64,000 nt of DNA from Kaiparowitsia implicata GSE-PSE-MK54-09C. GTDB lineage: Bacteria; Cyanobacteriota; Cyanobacteriia; Elainellales; Elainellaceae. Positions within the stretch are counted from its first letter, which is position 1, and every line of letters starts with the position of its first letter. This document shows, piece after piece, positions 25,974 through 35,676 of the stretch. The stretch is taken from the NCBI GenBank assembly GCA_019359435.1, contig JAHHHI010000076.1, forward strand, positions 31,683 to 95,682, read 5' to 3'. The notes below the pieces were generated by a model. That model saw only the letters and a program-made list of their open reading frames with translations, did no database searches and had not been told where the DNA came from. Both the position numbers and the translations under genes were made by a program.

Positions 25974-27650
25974 ATGACGAACCTAATCACCATACCTCAA
26001 GCGCTAATGCAGACTGGGCTCCTCTGGCCTAGTCTGGCTCAAACCCCTCAAACTCAACCCAACCAATCGCCCGACTTTATGCAAGCCCTGCCGGTTTGGT
26101 TGCCCAGTTTGGTGGGGGCGATCGCCATTTTGATCATCGGCTGGATTCTTGCCGTTGTTGTCTCTGCTGCCGTCCGCAGCCTGCTTAAACGCACTGATCT
26201 TGATAACCGCATCGCGGCGGCTGTCACGGGGCAAGATACCACAAACATCAACACAGAGAAACTCGCATCCACGATCGTCTTCTGGGTGATTCTAATCATT
26301 GCCATTGTGGCGTTCCTGGATGCCCTCAACCTAAATACCGTATCGGAGCCCCTCAATAACTTTCTTAATCAGATCTTTGCGTATCTGCCTAGGTTAGGCA
26401 GTGCTGCTGTTCTCATTGGGGTTGCCTGGCTGCTAGCCACCATCGCTCGGGCGCTGGTGATTCGCATCGCGAACTCGTTTAACCTCGATCAGCGGCTGAA
26501 TCCTGATGATGCTCCAGGCGAAAGCCAATTTTTACTCAGCGAAACTCTGGGAAATGCCCTCTACTGGTTTATTTTCCTATTCTTTTTGCCCCTCGTGCTG
26601 GGCGTGCTAGATTTGCAAGGGCCGCTTCAGCCAGTGCAAAATCTACTCAACAGCTTCTTGGAAGCGTTGCCTCGTTTAGTCGAAGCGGTGGTGATTGCTG
26701 CGGTTGGCTGGTTCATTGCTCGCATTGTGCGGGGCATTGTCACCAATTTGCTATCGGCGGCTGGTGCAGACCGCTTGGGTGCAAAAGTAGGGCTGACTCG
26801 AACCACTGGGATGATGTCTCTCTCAGGGCTAGTGGGTACGGTGGTCTATGTGCTGATTCTGATTCCTACGGCGATCGCAGCCCTAGATGCGCTGCGGATT
26901 GAGGCCATTTCTGGGCCGGCCAGCGCCATGCTCAATCAGTTCCTCAGTGCCATTCCGCAAATCTTTACAGCAGCGTTGATTCTCGTTCTGGCCTTTTTAA
27001 TTGGTCAGTTTGTCGCAGAATTAGTCACCAATCTGCTCACAGGCTTGGGCTTCAATAACGTATTCCGCTGGCTTGGGTTTTCCAACGTGCCAACCGCACC
27101 CACCCCGCCCCCGGTTGTTCCACCCACATCCACACAGTTCCCCACCGATCCAACTGTTCCGGTCGATCCCACCGCGCCGCCTACAACATCAACGTCACAA
27201 CTCAGTCGCACGCCGTCTGAAGTGATGGGGCTCATTGCAGAAGTAGGCATCATGTTGTTTGCGGTCGTTGCCGCCACCAACATTCTGAATATTCCTGCCC
27301 TCACATCAATTGTGTCTGGCTTGATGGTGGTCTCTGGGCAAGTGCTAGTCGGCGTCGTGATCTTTGCCGTGGGCCTCTTTTTAGCAAACCTAGCCTTTAA
27401 CCTAATCGCCAGCTCGGGCAATCGCCAATCTCGCATTCTGGCGCAAACTGCCCGCATTGCGGTGATTGCCCTCGTGTCTGCCATGGCGCTTCAGCAAATG
27501 GGCATTGCTAACGATATTGTTAACTTGGCCTTTGGGCTATTGCTAGGGGCGATCGCCGTTGCCATTGCGTTAGCCTTTGGCCTAGGCGGTCGCGACATCG
27601 CTGCAGAGCAAATTCGGGAGTGGTTGTCATCCTTTAAATCACCCCAATAA
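25974..27650 (+). CDS. Mechanosensitive-channel-like multi-helix membrane protein
   Basis: Inner-membrane protein, 558 residues, with repeated copies of the conserved-TM-helix unit (PF05552 type). Each unit is a hydrophobic helix followed by LPRLVEAVVIAAVGWFIARI-like amphipathic stretches (about 38-75, 128-165, 225-265, 318-350, 440-475, 505-545). A Pro/Thr-rich linker lies near 365-405. The C-terminus FGLGGRDIAAEQIREWL is typical of cyanobacterial members. The family is annotated as mechanosensitive channel-like, but the canonical MscS beta domain is not seen, so ion-channel activity is not established. The ATG at 25974 has AGAAGG almost touching it, so the exact start is uncertain. Confidence 0.82.
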   Translation: MTNLITIPQALMQTGLLWPSLAQTPQTQPNQSPDFMQALPVWLPSLVGAIAILIIGWILAVVVSAAVRSLLKRTDLDNRIAAAVTGQDTTNINTEKLASTIVFWVILIIAIVAFLDALNLNTVSEPLNNFLNQIFAYLPRLGSAAVLIGVAWLLATIARALVIRIANSFNLDQRLNPDDAPGESQFLLSETLGNALYWFIFLFFLPLVLGVLDLQGPLQPVQNLLNSFLEALPRLVEAVVIAAVGWFIARIVRGIVTNLLSAAGADRLGAKVGLTRTTGMMSLSGLVGTVVYVLILIPTAIAALDALRIEAISGPASAMLNQFLSAIPQIFTAALILVLAFLIGQFVAELVTNLLTGLGFNNVFRWLGFSNVPTAPTPPPVVPPTSTQFPTDPTVPVDPTAPPTTSTSQLSRTPSEVMGLIAEVGIMLFAVVAATNILNIPALTSIVSGLMVVSGQVLVGVVIFAVGLFLANLAFNLIASSGNRQSRILAQTARIAVIALVSAMALQQMGIANDIVNLAFGLLLGAIAVAIALAFGLGGRDIAAEQIREWLSSFKSPQ

Positions 27651-28042
27651 CCCTCCTGCATTACGCTCAGCCCAGCCCCTTGTGGGATCGGTGACGACTA
27701 TGATTGTCACCGATCCCACAAGGGGCTGGGCATTCTAATCCCGACTGGAACCAATGCTTATCGCAATCAGTCCCGATAGTTAGACTCCAAGGTGAGCCTT
27801 CAATTCTAAAAAAATTCTCTGGAACTCACCGGAAAACCCTTAACAATCCATGTAAAAACAGGGTGGCCAACATTTTGTTTCGATGAATTGCTCCAATGGT
27901 TTGCTAGTTTTTACGGCTAAGCAGGGTATTTTGTTACAGGAGCGATCGCCCTATCCGATCGATGGGGTTGCCACAAGACACAGCCGGTTTTCACCAGCGT
28001 CGCTGTCTACCAAAGTTCTACTAAGCATGATGTGAGGGTTTT
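27651..28042. other. Intergenic region with long palindrome
   Basis: Begins with the 26-bp stem-loop described separately. The remaining 300 bp holds no recognised motif other than a HIP1 site and the GAGG ribosome site before 28043. Confidence 0.5.
27670..27731. terminator. Perfect 26-bp stem-loop after the channel-like gene
   Basis: The arms 27670-27695 and 27706-27731 are exact reverse complements around a 10-base loop. It lies 20 bp past the stop at 27650. There is no clear T-tract, so it may act as an RNA 3' stabiliser or strong insulator rather than a textbook terminator. Confidence 0.65.
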
Positions 28043-29245
28043 GTGAGCAGTACAGCAGTCGCCACGCAGGCATCTCAAACCAATCTATTTCGGACTAAGT
28101 GCCCCAGCAAAAACGCCTGGTGGCTCACATTCTTTATCTGGCTCGTGGCAATTATGCCCGCCCGCGCTACCGATCAATTAATGTTGCGCGTTGCCATTAA
28201 GCAAGACGTCAACCAAATTCAGGTAGGTGGCTCCACCACAGCCGTACTCAAAAATGCAGACGGCCAAGTTCTCACCGAACTGCAAGCGGGTTCAGCCCTT
28301 AATGCCACCGCAGCCGACGGCTCAGTCTCAATCGGTCGCTGGCAAGAAAACGCGGTATGGGTAGAGCCCCAAGATGACGGCTTCGTCTGGATTGGAGATA
28401 AATGGTATCGGGGGCGCACCAAAGTAGTGTCCACAAGTGGCGGCATCACCGCTGTCAACTACGTCGAGCTAGACGAATACCTCTATAGCGTCGTCGGTAG
28501 CGAAATGCCGACCAGTTGGCCCTTAGAAGCGCTTAAAGCCCAAGCCGTGACGGCCCGTTCCTACGCCCTCTATCAGCGACAAGGAAGCGCCAACACCGTG
28601 TTTGATGTAGGCAACACCACCCGTTGGCAGGTCTACCACGGCATCGAGAAAGAAGCCGCCAGCACCCAAGCCGCCGTCCAAGAAACTCGCGGCCAAGTGC
28701 TGACTCATAATGGTCAAATCATCAATGCCGTGTTCCACTCGTCCTCCGGTGGACACACTGCCAATGTGGAAGATGTCTGGGTGACTCCCCTGCCCTACCT
28801 GCGTGGCGTCCCCGATTATGACCAAGATGGTAACAACCGCTTCCGTTGGACAGAAACCTTTAATTCTGACCAGATGCGGGCACGGATCACTGACATCGGC
28901 AATATTCTTTCCTTCGTACCAGAACGCATGACAGACCACGGCCGCGTCATTACGATGCGCGTTGTGGGCGATGCGGGCGAAAAGCGCCTCTCTGGCGATG
29001 AAATTCGCCGCGCCTTGGGGCTGAATAGCACCCTATTCAATGTCCAAATTCAGGGTGGGCAAATTGCCAGCACCGACGGTGCGGTTCCCCCCAACCAGTT
29101 TGTGTTCAATGGGGGGGGCTATGGACATGGCGTTGGCATGAGCCAGTATGGTGCCAGAGGGCTTGCCGTGCAGGGCTCTGATTACCGCCAAATTTTGTCA
29201 CACTACTACCAGGGCACTACCCTTGCTCGCATTCGTGTAGAGTAA
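28043..29245 (+). CDS. SpoIID/LytB-domain protein
   Basis: Exported protein of 400 residues with a hydrophobic signal/anchor at about 26-43 ending ARA. The SpoIID domain follows: YLYSVVGSEMPTSWPLEALKAQAVTARSYAL near 145, a conserved FHSSSGGHTAN near 235 and the C-terminal FNGGGYGHGVGMSQYGARG. In spore formers SpoIID is a lytic transglycosylase, and LytB enhances an amidase. In cyanobacteria the role in cell-wall remodelling is presumed. The GTG at 28043 has GAGG a few bases upstream. It is convergent with ycf46 across a shared hairpin. Confidence 0.9.
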   Translation: MSSTAVATQASQTNLFRTKCPSKNAWWLTFFIWLVAIMPARATDQLMLRVAIKQDVNQIQVGGSTTAVLKNADGQVLTELQAGSALNATAADGSVSIGRWQENAVWVEPQDDGFVWIGDKWYRGRTKVVSTSGGITAVNYVELDEYLYSVVGSEMPTSWPLEALKAQAVTARSYALYQRQGSANTVFDVGNTTRWQVYHGIEKEAASTQAAVQETRGQVLTHNGQIINAVFHSSSGGHTANVEDVWVTPLPYLRGVPDYDQDGNNRFRWTETFNSDQMRARITDIGNILSFVPERMTDHGRVITMRVVGDAGEKRLSGDEIRRALGLNSTLFNVQIQGGQIASTDGAVPPNQFVFNGGGYGHGVGMSQYGARGLAVQGSDYRQILSHYYQGTTLARIRVE

Positions 29246-29275
29246 CGCAACGCAGGATGCTGCATTCACTGTCGG

Positions 29276-29324
29276 TAAACAGATGAGGGGCAACATGTGA
29301 TACATGTTGCCCCTCATCTGTTTA
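29276..29324. terminator. Bidirectional terminator between convergent genes
   Basis: The 22-bp perfect arms 29276-29297 and 29303-29324 enclose loop TGATA, with TTTA at the 3' end of one side and TAAA at the other. It sits between the stop of the SpoIID gene (29245) and the stop of ycf46 (29322), overlapping the latter by 3 bases, and can serve both. Confidence 0.8.
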
Positions 29325-30833
29325 AGTAAACGGTGCACCATCAATCAGCGGGCTACCCTTCTGTCGAGAGGCAAGTCGGGCCTTACCCGCGGCTGCCCAT
29401 TCTTGCAATAGCTGAATTTGGTCTTGGGCCGTGCGTGCCAAGGGCACAATTTGGCTAGCGGCTTCTAGTACATCGTCTGTCGTAAAGTCACGATTTTGGC
29501 TGTAGCCAATATGCATCGCTTCCACCAAGATCTGCTCAATTTCTGCCCCAGAAAACTCAGGGGTTTCATAGGCTAGCCGCTCTAGGTCATAGCTGCGGAG
29601 ATTATGCGGGCGCAGACGCCCCAAGTGAACCGCAAAGATATCCTGTCGCTCGTCTTGACTGGGCAACCCGACAAAAAAGATTTCATCAAAGCGTCCACGC
29701 CGCAATAATTCAGGCGGAAGTGCCTGAATATTGTTGGCTGTTGCCACAATAAACACTGGTGAGGCTTTCTCCGCCATCCACGTCACAAATGTGCCAAATA
29801 CGCGACTGGTTGTGCCCGAATCGCCACGTCCATCCAATCCGGCAAAGGCTTTGTCAATTTCGTCGATCCATAAAATGCAAGGGGCCAGCGCCTCTGCCAC
29901 TTGCACCATTTGACGCGTGCGTGATTCTGATTCACCGACTAACCCCGCAAACAGTCGCCCTACGTCTAGCCGCAGCAGCGGTAAATGCCAATGATGAGCG
30001 ATCGCCTTTGCCGTCAACGACTTGCCCGTTCCCTGAATACCCACGAGCAGCAGCCCCCGAGGGTAGGGAAGCCCATACTGTCTCGCCCGTTCTGAAAATG
30101 AACCGCCACGCCGCAACAGCCAGTCCTTCAAATTATCTAAACCGCCAATATCCGAAATCCGCTCTGTTGCTGGGTAAAAGTCTAGAATTTGGGTTTGACG
30201 AATAGTCTGGCGCTTTTCCTCCAACACCAGCTCCACATCGTCAAGCTGAAGCACACCGCGCGTGGCGATCGCCCGTGCCAGCACCCGCCGAATTCGCTCC
30301 ATTGAAAGCCCTTTGCAGGCGCGCACCAGTTCGTCTACCGCACTTTGTTCAAGGGTCGTCCCCGTCGCCTCCATCAGGCGCTGTAGCTCAGCCCCAATTT
30401 CAGCAAAGTCCGGCAGCGGAAAATCCAGCACTGTGACGACATCGCTCAAGTCATCGGGAATTGTCACCTGCGTGGAAAGAATCACAATATTCTTGGGCTG
30501 AGCCTTGAGCACCCGTGCTAAATTTTTGAGCTTGCGGGCGATCGCCACATCCTCCAAAAACCGATGAAAATCTCGCATCACAAACACTGCCGCCGCCGAC
30601 ACAGGCAGCTTTTCCACCAGTTCCAGCGCCTGTAGGGGGTTCCGTTTGCCCACTCCCTGATCCGTTGGGTTTCCCTGGTAGCCCTCTACAAAATCCCACA
30701 CATAGACGGTTCGATTACTCTGAGATGCAGAGTGGGCGATCGCCGCTTCCACCCGCTCCTCTTCTCGCGTTGGCACATAAATCAAGGGATATCTTGCCCG
30801 CAGCAGCAGTTCAAATTCCGCTTGAAAACCCAT
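29322..30833 (-). CDS. ycf46: AAA+ ATPase, Ycf46 type
   Basis: AAA-family ATPase, 503 residues. The N-terminal alpha/beta region (1-220) opens FQAEFELLLRARYPLIYVPT and resembles a degenerate ATPase domain. The AAA core has Walker A GIQGTGKS (about 266), Walker B ILWIDEID (about 321), sensor VFIVATANN and Arg finger region LLRRGRFDEIFFVGLPS. The order and N-terminus are those of Ycf46, a protein of cyanobacteria and red-algal plastids; the Synechocystis homologue has been linked to inorganic carbon use. It is the last gene of the rpmH-rnpA-yidC-jag-DUF177 block. Confidence 0.9.
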   Translation of the reverse strand: MGFQAEFELLLRARYPLIYVPTREEERVEAAIAHSASQSNRTVYVWDFVEGYQGNPTDQGVGKRNPLQALELVEKLPVSAAAVFVMRDFHRFLEDVAIARKLKNLARVLKAQPKNIVILSTQVTIPDDLSDVVTVLDFPLPDFAEIGAELQRLMEATGTTLEQSAVDELVRACKGLSMERIRRVLARAIATRGVLQLDDVELVLEEKRQTIRQTQILDFYPATERISDIGGLDNLKDWLLRRGGSFSERARQYGLPYPRGLLLVGIQGTGKSLTAKAIAHHWHLPLLRLDVGRLFAGLVGESESRTRQMVQVAEALAPCILWIDEIDKAFAGLDGRGDSGTTSRVFGTFVTWMAEKASPVFIVATANNIQALPPELLRRGRFDEIFFVGLPSQDERQDIFAVHLGRLRPHNLRSYDLERLAYETPEFSGAEIEQILVEAMHIGYSQNRDFTTDDVLEAASQIVPLARTAQDQIQLLQEWAAAGKARLASRQKGSPLIDGAPFT

Positions 30834-30960
30834 AACTATTCCCTACATTGCGACCCGTGGCATCACTCTGACCTAATTTAGGAGCAATAGCGATGGCTTT
30901 TGATCAGAGGGGGCCCAACCTGTTCTATCCTCAATCGGTTCCAAGAGAAATGCCCCCACA

Positions 30961-31476
30961 CTACTCCCGCAGTTGCCGCTTCAAATCTGCCAGAGACGCC
31001 CAGCGATCATCCACCGTCTCTTTCACAGGCCATTGAGATGTTGCTTCGTCTACTACCGTAATCCCATCACAGTCTGCATCACAGAGCTTCCGAGCCGGAA
31101 TCTCCAGGCATAGCTGTTCATATAGCCACAGTTCTGGATGAAACATACCCTGAGGCGGCAATACTTCTACCAGCTCATCGTATGCCACCTCACGGTCTGT
31201 CACGCCATCATCCAAAAAGTCTGGTTCCTCTAGCCAGATCATCTCAGAGACCTGCACCACTAGCTTGTGGTTGTAGTGCCGCAGGCAGCGATCGCACGTT
31301 AGGGTCGTAATCGTTTCCGCTGTACCTTGCACTTCAAGATAGTTGCCACAGTGCATGACCTTCACCATACCTTGAACCGGAGTAAGCGTTTCTAAACCCG
31401 GAAGGTGCGCCTCAATCTCAACCGTCTCAGACCGTTCATGCGCCCGCAGCAAACGAGGAATATGAATTGCACTCAT
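30961..31476 (-). CDS. DUF177/YceD-family protein
   Basis: Conserved protein of 171 residues related to YceD/DUF177, a family tied to ribosome or 23S rRNA metabolism. It contains CGNYLEVQGTAETITTLTCDRCL near residues 43-62, the beta-rich core (VQVSEMIWLEE), and a second Cys cluster CLEIPARKLCDADCDG near 128-142 that could bind a metal. It lies 32 bp after jag on the same strand, so it is probably co-transcribed with yidC-jag. The molecular activity is not known. Confidence 0.88.
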   Translation of the reverse strand: MSAIHIPRLLRAHERSETVEIEAHLPGLETLTPVQGMVKVMHCGNYLEVQGTAETITTLTCDRCLRHYNHKLVVQVSEMIWLEEPDFLDDGVTDREVAYDELVEVLPPQGMFHPELWLYEQLCLEIPARKLCDADCDGITVVDEATSQWPVKETVDDRWASLADLKRQLRE

Positions 31477-31508
31477 GCCGCACTCGCCTCCTCAAACAAC
31501 CGACAGAC

Positions 31509-32012
31509 CTAATCAGCAGATACCAAACGACAGACCACCAAGCGGCGATCGGGCTCTTGTCCCCGGCTCTCCGTTTTCAGCTCATCATACTCTTTTAAAA
31601 AATTATGAACCTGTCGCCGCTCTGCCGATGACAGCGACAAGATCTCATATTCTTCTCCAGTCTCTAGCACCTGCCGTGCCGCTGCCGCTGCCATCTCTTG
31701 CAGTTCTGCCCGTCGCTGCATTCGATAGCCATTGAGCTCGACCGTATAGGGCTGCTGCTCTGCCGACGACTTACCCAAATTCAGCGTCGTGTTGAGCAAA
31801 TATTGAATCGAATCCAGCACTTGCCCGCGTTCGCCCACCAGAGCCTGCTCCTGCTCCGGCGCAAGCTCTTCCGCGTTCACCTCTAGCCAGCAGCTATCAT
31901 CACCTTCAACAGTCGAAGCCCCACCACTCACCGGCGCACTCAGCCCCGATAGACTCAGCAACTGCTCCAGCCAAGCTTCTCCCTGCTGAACGTGACGTTC
32001 TTGCTCGCTCAT
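31509..32012 (-). CDS. Jag/KhpB-type RNA-binding protein (R3H domain)
   Basis: RNA-binding protein, 167 residues. A KH-like region covers roughly 40-95 (GERGQVLDSIQYLLNTTLN). An R3H domain follows (YRMQRRAELQEMAAAAARQVLETGEEYEILSLSSAERRQVHNFLKE, about 95-145) with the R-x3-H signature in ERRQVHNFL. It lacks the Jag N-terminal domain found in Firmicutes, as is usual in cyanobacteria. It starts 34 bp after yidC, which is its conserved neighbour in many bacteria. Confidence 0.92.
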   Translation of the reverse strand: MSEQERHVQQGEAWLEQLLSLSGLSAPVSGGASTVEGDDSCWLEVNAEELAPEQEQALVGERGQVLDSIQYLLNTTLNLGKSSAEQQPYTVELNGYRMQRRAELQEMAAAAARQVLETGEEYEILSLSSAERRQVHNFLKEYDELKTESRGQEPDRRLVVCRLVSAD

Positions 32013-32046
32013 ATCCCTGGTGACTCAATCAATTTCATCAATCACT

Positions 32047-33207
32047 TCAATCGCTACTCGACGATGCCTTTTTCTTGCGGCCTGGCTCAAAGGGCAGCGC
32101 ATTCCGCCCATCTTCCCCAACCGGTTTAGCCTTGCCTTCTTCCTCAGCTACGATTTTTTGCAGGTTTTCTGGCAAAGGCTCTCGAGACAAAATGAAGGTT
32201 TGTAGCGTTTGGAAGACGTTCGCCACCACCATATACATCAGCACCCCGGCAGGGAGTGGAAAGAAGAGAAACATTCCGGAGAATAAGATTGGCGTGAACT
32301 TATTGATGGCCGACTGTTGTGGATTAGACCCAGCCCCTTGACCCGATAACAATTGGTTGAGATATAAGCTCAGACCAAAGAACAGCACCATGCCTACAAT
32401 GTCATAGTTAATGACACCCGTTTCTTTGTCGACTGCGCCCACCCGGCCCAAGGCATTGATAAACAAGAACCCTTTATTGGCAGCTAAGCCAGGAACAGTC
32501 GCCTGAAGTGTCACCTCGCCCGGCTGCAGCGCCTCAATCGTTCCGTCATCTGTCACCCGAACTCGGTCTTCTCCCTTCGTCACCGTCCAGACCGGCTGAA
32601 TATTGGAGTCAGGATACTCATTCACCAGCTCACGCAGTGGTCGACCCGAAACCGTTTGCAGATCAATTCGAGTCTTCTCACCAACGGCAAGGCGGTTTCC
32701 TCCGGGCAACACTGCAGTGATAGGCACATGCACCGTATCAGCCACATAAATATTCTGCGGCTTGGTGGTGAACGCCTGAGGTTGAATTTGCTCTACCTGT
32801 TCTTGAGGCAGCACTTGCAGGTTGATATTGTAGGGCACGTTTGAAAATGGCGACCCCCGCAACGTAGCAAACAGCGCAAATAGGATGGGCATTTGCACAA
32901 CCAACGGCAAACAGCCCGCCAGCGGATTGCCAAATTCCTTATAGACTTTCCCCATCTCTTCCTGCTGCTTCGCAGGATCTTCCTTATAGCGCTCCTGAAT
33001 TTCCTTCATGCGCTTTTGCATTACAGGCTGCACGACCCGCATCTTTCGCATGCTGCGGATTTGCCCGGCACTGAGAGGATAGAGCGCAAACCGGATGACC
33101 AGCGTTAACGCCACGATAGCCAGACCATAGCTCGGCACAATCCCATAGAAAAAATCTAGGATTGGCAGCATCACATTGTTGGAAAGAAAACTGATACCAA
33201 AGTCCAT
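32047..33207 (-). CDS. yidC: Membrane protein insertase YidC/Alb3
   Basis: Membrane insertase, 386 residues, for thylakoid and plasma-membrane proteins. Helices: first at about 15-45 ([19 protein letters not shown]), with the conserved Arg in VIRFALYPL, then 95-120 ([16 protein letters not shown]), 268-290 and 315-345 ([25 protein letters not shown]). Between the second and third helices lies a 130-residue lumenal insert whose core ([20 protein letters not shown], then [12 protein letters not shown]) looks like a bacterial Ig-like (Big2) fold, as in other cyanobacterial YidC proteins. The Lys/Ser-rich C-terminus probably contacts the ribosome. Upstream is a 561-bp spacer that should hold its promoter. 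Confidence 0.96.
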   Translation of the reverse strand: MDFGISFLSNNVMLPILDFFYGIVPSYGLAIVALTLVIRFALYPLSAGQIRSMRKMRVVQPVMQKRMKEIQERYKEDPAKQQEEMGKVYKEFGNPLAGCLPLVVQMPILFALFATLRGSPFSNVPYNINLQVLPQEQVEQIQPQAFTTKPQNIYVADTVHVPITAVLPGGNRLAVGEKTRIDLQTVSGRPLRELVNEYPDSNIQPVWTVTKGEDRVRVTDDGTIEALQPGEVTLQATVPGLAANKGFLFINALGRVGAVDKETGVINYDIVGMVLFFGLSLYLNQLLSGQGAGSNPQQSAINKFTPILFSGMFLFFPLPAGVLMYMVVANVFQTLQTFILSREPLPENLQKIVAEEEGKAKPVGEDGRNALPFEPGRKKKASSSSD

Positions 33208-33768
33208 GTGGTCTATATCTACCTATCTGCGCTGGTTTGCTGATGTAAAGCCTGTGACACCCAAACGGGCTATAAAACGCCCGACCCCATTAAACCCTAG
33301 ATTCAAAGCGATTTGCTACTCGCACGGGGCAACTGCTTTTCATTGCAGTTGACATAGCAAAATGCAGAGTCTAATGCCTAATCGCAGTCATCTACCCAAA
33401 GTATAGTTGAACCATGTCGTGACACGCATGAGTACTAACGCACCATTGCTCCGAAAAAGCCTTGTTTGAAACCCAGACTTGGTGGGTAATACCCACCAAA
33501 TGTTGAGCTCGTCCCGACTTCTACTGTATCTAACAGTGGCGAATTATGACCGAGGGAGTATCGCTAGAGTCTCACCAAAAAGAATAATTGATAGCTAGCA
33601 TCCCGATATTGCTCAAGTGGAACAAAGACGCGCCAGCCTTAAGGCTCAAGGCGGATCAAACTATAGAACTTTAGCTGACTCTCAAGCAAGCTAAAGCTTG
33701 CCCAATTTAGCTCGCTTTATTTACGCTTTACGTCCAGATGCGTTGGTATTTGGAGCCCCATTTAAGCC
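33208..33768. other. Intergenic region upstream of yidC
   Basis: A 561-bp spacer splitting the rnpA and yidC halves of the block. It contains two short hairpins (33479-33499 and 33686-33701) and a CAACTGC/GCAGTTG dyad near 33330-33351. No gene is supported. Confidence 0.5.
33479..33499. repeat. 9-bp perfect hairpin TTGGTGGGT/ACCCACCAA
   Basis: Arms 33479-33487 and 33491-33499 with an AAT loop, in the yidC upstream region. No T-tract follows in either direction, so an operator or RNA structure is as likely as a terminator. Confidence 0.4.
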
Positions 33769-34152
33769 TTACTGAGCAGAGGCAGAGCGAGAAGTTGTCC
33801 CAATTTTGTCATTAATGTAGTCAGCAACATTGCGGAAATTGGGCATAGCCCGCAATTCTAGTCGGCTACCATCCGTCAGGATCAACACCATATCGCCCCA
33901 AATGCCAAGACCGCGGGGCACCGTGACGACTTGGCGAATTTCACTATAGATAATGTCAGAGCGATCGCGCCCCATCCAGCCACCCGTGACCGAGATTCGC
34001 CGACTGGTAATGCGATAGCGTAGCCAGATTGCACGGGCGATCGCCCCCACCGTGAGCGGCAGGCAAATCACTGTAAACCCCAAGAAAATATTGAAGATTA
34101 AATCTCCAATGTGAGGGCCGCCTTCATAGTACACATCTTCCCGAATGCCCAT
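33769..34152 (-). CDS. PH-domain membrane protein
   Basis: Small protein of 127 residues with one or two hydrophobic segments (about 16-45) followed by a bacterial PH-like domain (YRITSRRISVTGGWMGRDRS, then IIYSEIRQVVTVPRGLGIWGDMVLIL). The YRIT..R pattern is the common signature of this bPH2 family. Its start overlaps the end of rnpA by 29 bp, so the two are translationally coupled. Its function is unknown; a membrane-linked role with YidC is suggested only by position. Confidence 0.82.
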   Translation of the reverse strand: MGIREDVYYEGGPHIGDLIFNIFLGFTVICLPLTVGAIARAIWLRYRITSRRISVTGGWMGRDRSDIIYSEIRQVVTVPRGLGIWGDMVLILTDGSRLELRAMPNFRNVADYINDKIGTTSRSASAQ

Positions 34153-34516
34153 GGCACACCTCTGCGTCTGTCAGCAATTGTTTCAATTCTTGCAGAAATT
34201 CGGCATAATCGCACTCCACTGCAGTGGGATGAACCACCACGACCACCAACCAACCCGGGCTGATGTACGGCAAAAGCGATCGCACAATTGCCCGAATCTG
34301 CCGCTTGATGCGATTTCGCACCACGGCCCGCTTACTTACTTTCTGACTAATGGAAATACCCACTCGAGTAGGTGCGACCGGAGCCAGATCTGGCGAAGTT
34401 GGCTTGACTCGAAACGCCCGCAAGGTGAGTCTAGCTCCTTTATGCCGACGCCCCCGACGATATACCAGTGCAAACTCATCTCGATGCGTTAGCCGATGGT
34501 TTTTAGGCAGAGTCAT
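34124..34516 (-). CDS. rnpA: Ribonuclease P protein component
   Basis: Protein subunit of RNase P (5' tRNA maturation), 130 residues from the ATG at 34516, which gives the normal MTLPKNHRLTHRDEFALVYRRG N-terminus; a longer open frame to 34555 is not needed. The RNA-binding RNR signature SKRAVVRNRIKRQIRAIVR is near residues 72-90. It lies between rpmH and the PH gene, with which it overlaps by 29 bp. Confidence 0.96.
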   Translation of the reverse strand: MTLPKNHRLTHRDEFALVYRRGRRHKGARLTLRAFRVKPTSPDLAPVAPTRVGISISQKVSKRAVVRNRIKRQIRAIVRSLLPYISPGWLVVVVVHPTAVECDYAEFLQELKQLLTDAEVCHGHSGRCVL

Positions 34517-34808
34517 TAACGTTTCAGAATAGCCATAGGCCGCCGCACAAAACACAGGCTTGAACGGGTGATCACCCCAAGGCAGCGATGGAGAACGCCC
34601 CTAGACTCGCTCAACGCCAATTATGCCGTCCAAGCTAGACAACCACCCCTGAGCCCTTTTGGGCGATCGCCCTAGCATTAGTCAGTTAGCACAGGAACCT
34701 CTGGCATTAGCCAAGCACCCTAGCCTCGATGAGTCGTCATCGCAGGTTAGAACTAACTGCAGTCACTTCCACCCGACAACGCCTTCAATTTAAGCGAAAT
34801 GACACAGA

Positions 34809-34952
34809 TTAACCCGATACCGACAACCGAGCCCGCCCCTTACTACGGCGAGCCCGAATCACCCGACGCCCCGTATAAGTCCGCATCCGCGCGCGAAACC
34901 CAGATACCCGTCTCCGTTTGCGGGATGTGCCGCCTAAAGTCCGCTTTGTCAT
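34809..34952 (-). CDS. rpmH: 50S ribosomal protein L34
   Basis: Very small basic ribosomal protein, 47 residues, starting [19 protein letters not shown] and ending in an RLSVSG tail; the internal [21 protein letters not shown] is the L34 hallmark. The ATG at 34952 is preceded by a strong GGAGGGG at 5-bp spacing. It lies upstream of rnpA, the conserved rpmH-rnpA pair. About 290 bp separates the two here. Confidence 0.98.
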   Translation of the reverse strand: MTKRTLGGTSRKRRRVSGFRARMRTYTGRRVIRARRSKGRARLSVSG

Positions 34953-34999
34953 AACCCCTCCAAATCTCTACTAAACAGACAAAAATGAGTTAACCGCAA

Positions 35000-35032
35000 A
35001 AAAATGCCACGGTTTATCACTGTAGCATTTTT
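35000..35032 (-). terminator. Hairpin with T-tract after the DUF2808 gene
   Basis: Arms AAAAATGCCAC (35000-35010) and GTAGCATTTTT (35022-35032) pair with one G-U wobble. Read on the minus strand the stem ends in a run of T. It lies about 110 bp past the DUF2808 stop and 50 bp before rpmH, and so separates the two units. Confidence 0.65.
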
Positions 35033-35139
35033 ATCTGTAACATACCGTGCAGCTATAGCAGTTCTAAGACCTTGCCCAACCCCGATAGCATCCCTTCATC
35101 CTCTATGTTGCGATCGCTTCAGCGTTCTACCAGGAATGA

Positions 35140-35676
35140 TTACGGACGCCCGATGTCAATAATCCAAGTGCCTAGATAGCGTCGCAGAGGCAAATCATCG
35201 GACGAGCGCGTCAGCGCGTTGAAATAGTAAGTTCCACCAATGCGGGGATTTCGCACATTAGAGAACACAATCTCTACATCCTGATTAGGTTGCACGACCT
35301 CAACCGGATACAGCTTAATCTCCCGAGCTTCTTCATCCCACACCACTTCATCCAGCGGCACAGAATCACCATTCACTCGAACTTCCATCCGGCTGGGGTT
35401 AAAGCGCCCGGTGTAGTAATCGGGATAGGTCACCGTGAATTCCGTGACGGCGCGGTTCATTTTGCGGCGCGAGATGTTGAGGCGATAGCGATCGAACGCA
35501 TGAGGGCGACCATTAAAATCAAGCCGATAGCTCAGCAAATTTTCCCGATCGACGCCACTAAAAATAGTCAAGCCAGGGGTTCCCTGGGCCAGGGTGCTCA
35601 GTGGTGCGCCAATCGCCACACAGGCGGCGATCGCCATAGCAGGAATGAGCCGTTTTACTAGTGCGTTAGAAATCAT
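35140..35676 (-). CDS. DUF2808 exported protein
   Basis: Secreted or periplasmic protein, 178 residues, with a signal peptide (hydrophobic 8-28, cleavage near STLAQG). The body follows the cyanobacterial DUF2808 family: GLTIFSGVDRENLLSYRLDF, YRLNISRRKMNRAVTEFTVTYPDYYTG, then VFSNVRNPRIGGTYYFN and YLGTWIIDIG. No catalytic motif is apparent and the function is unknown. Confidence 0.85.
   Translation of the reverse strand: MISNALVKRLIPAMAIAACVAIGAPLSTLAQGTPGLTIFSGVDRENLLSYRLDFNGRPHAFDRYRLNISRRKMNRAVTEFTVTYPDYYTGRFNPSRMEVRVNGDSVPLDEVVWDEEAREIKLYPVEVVQPNQDVEIVFSNVRNPRIGGTYYFNALTRSSDDLPLRRYLGTWIIDIGRP

Noticed and set aside
34124..34952. Replication origin near rpmH-rnpA
   Set aside because: In some bacteria oriC is close to rpmH, but I saw no dnaA or dnaN gene and no cluster of TTATCCACA boxes here; a single near-match (TTATCCGCA) at about 47305 is not meaningful.
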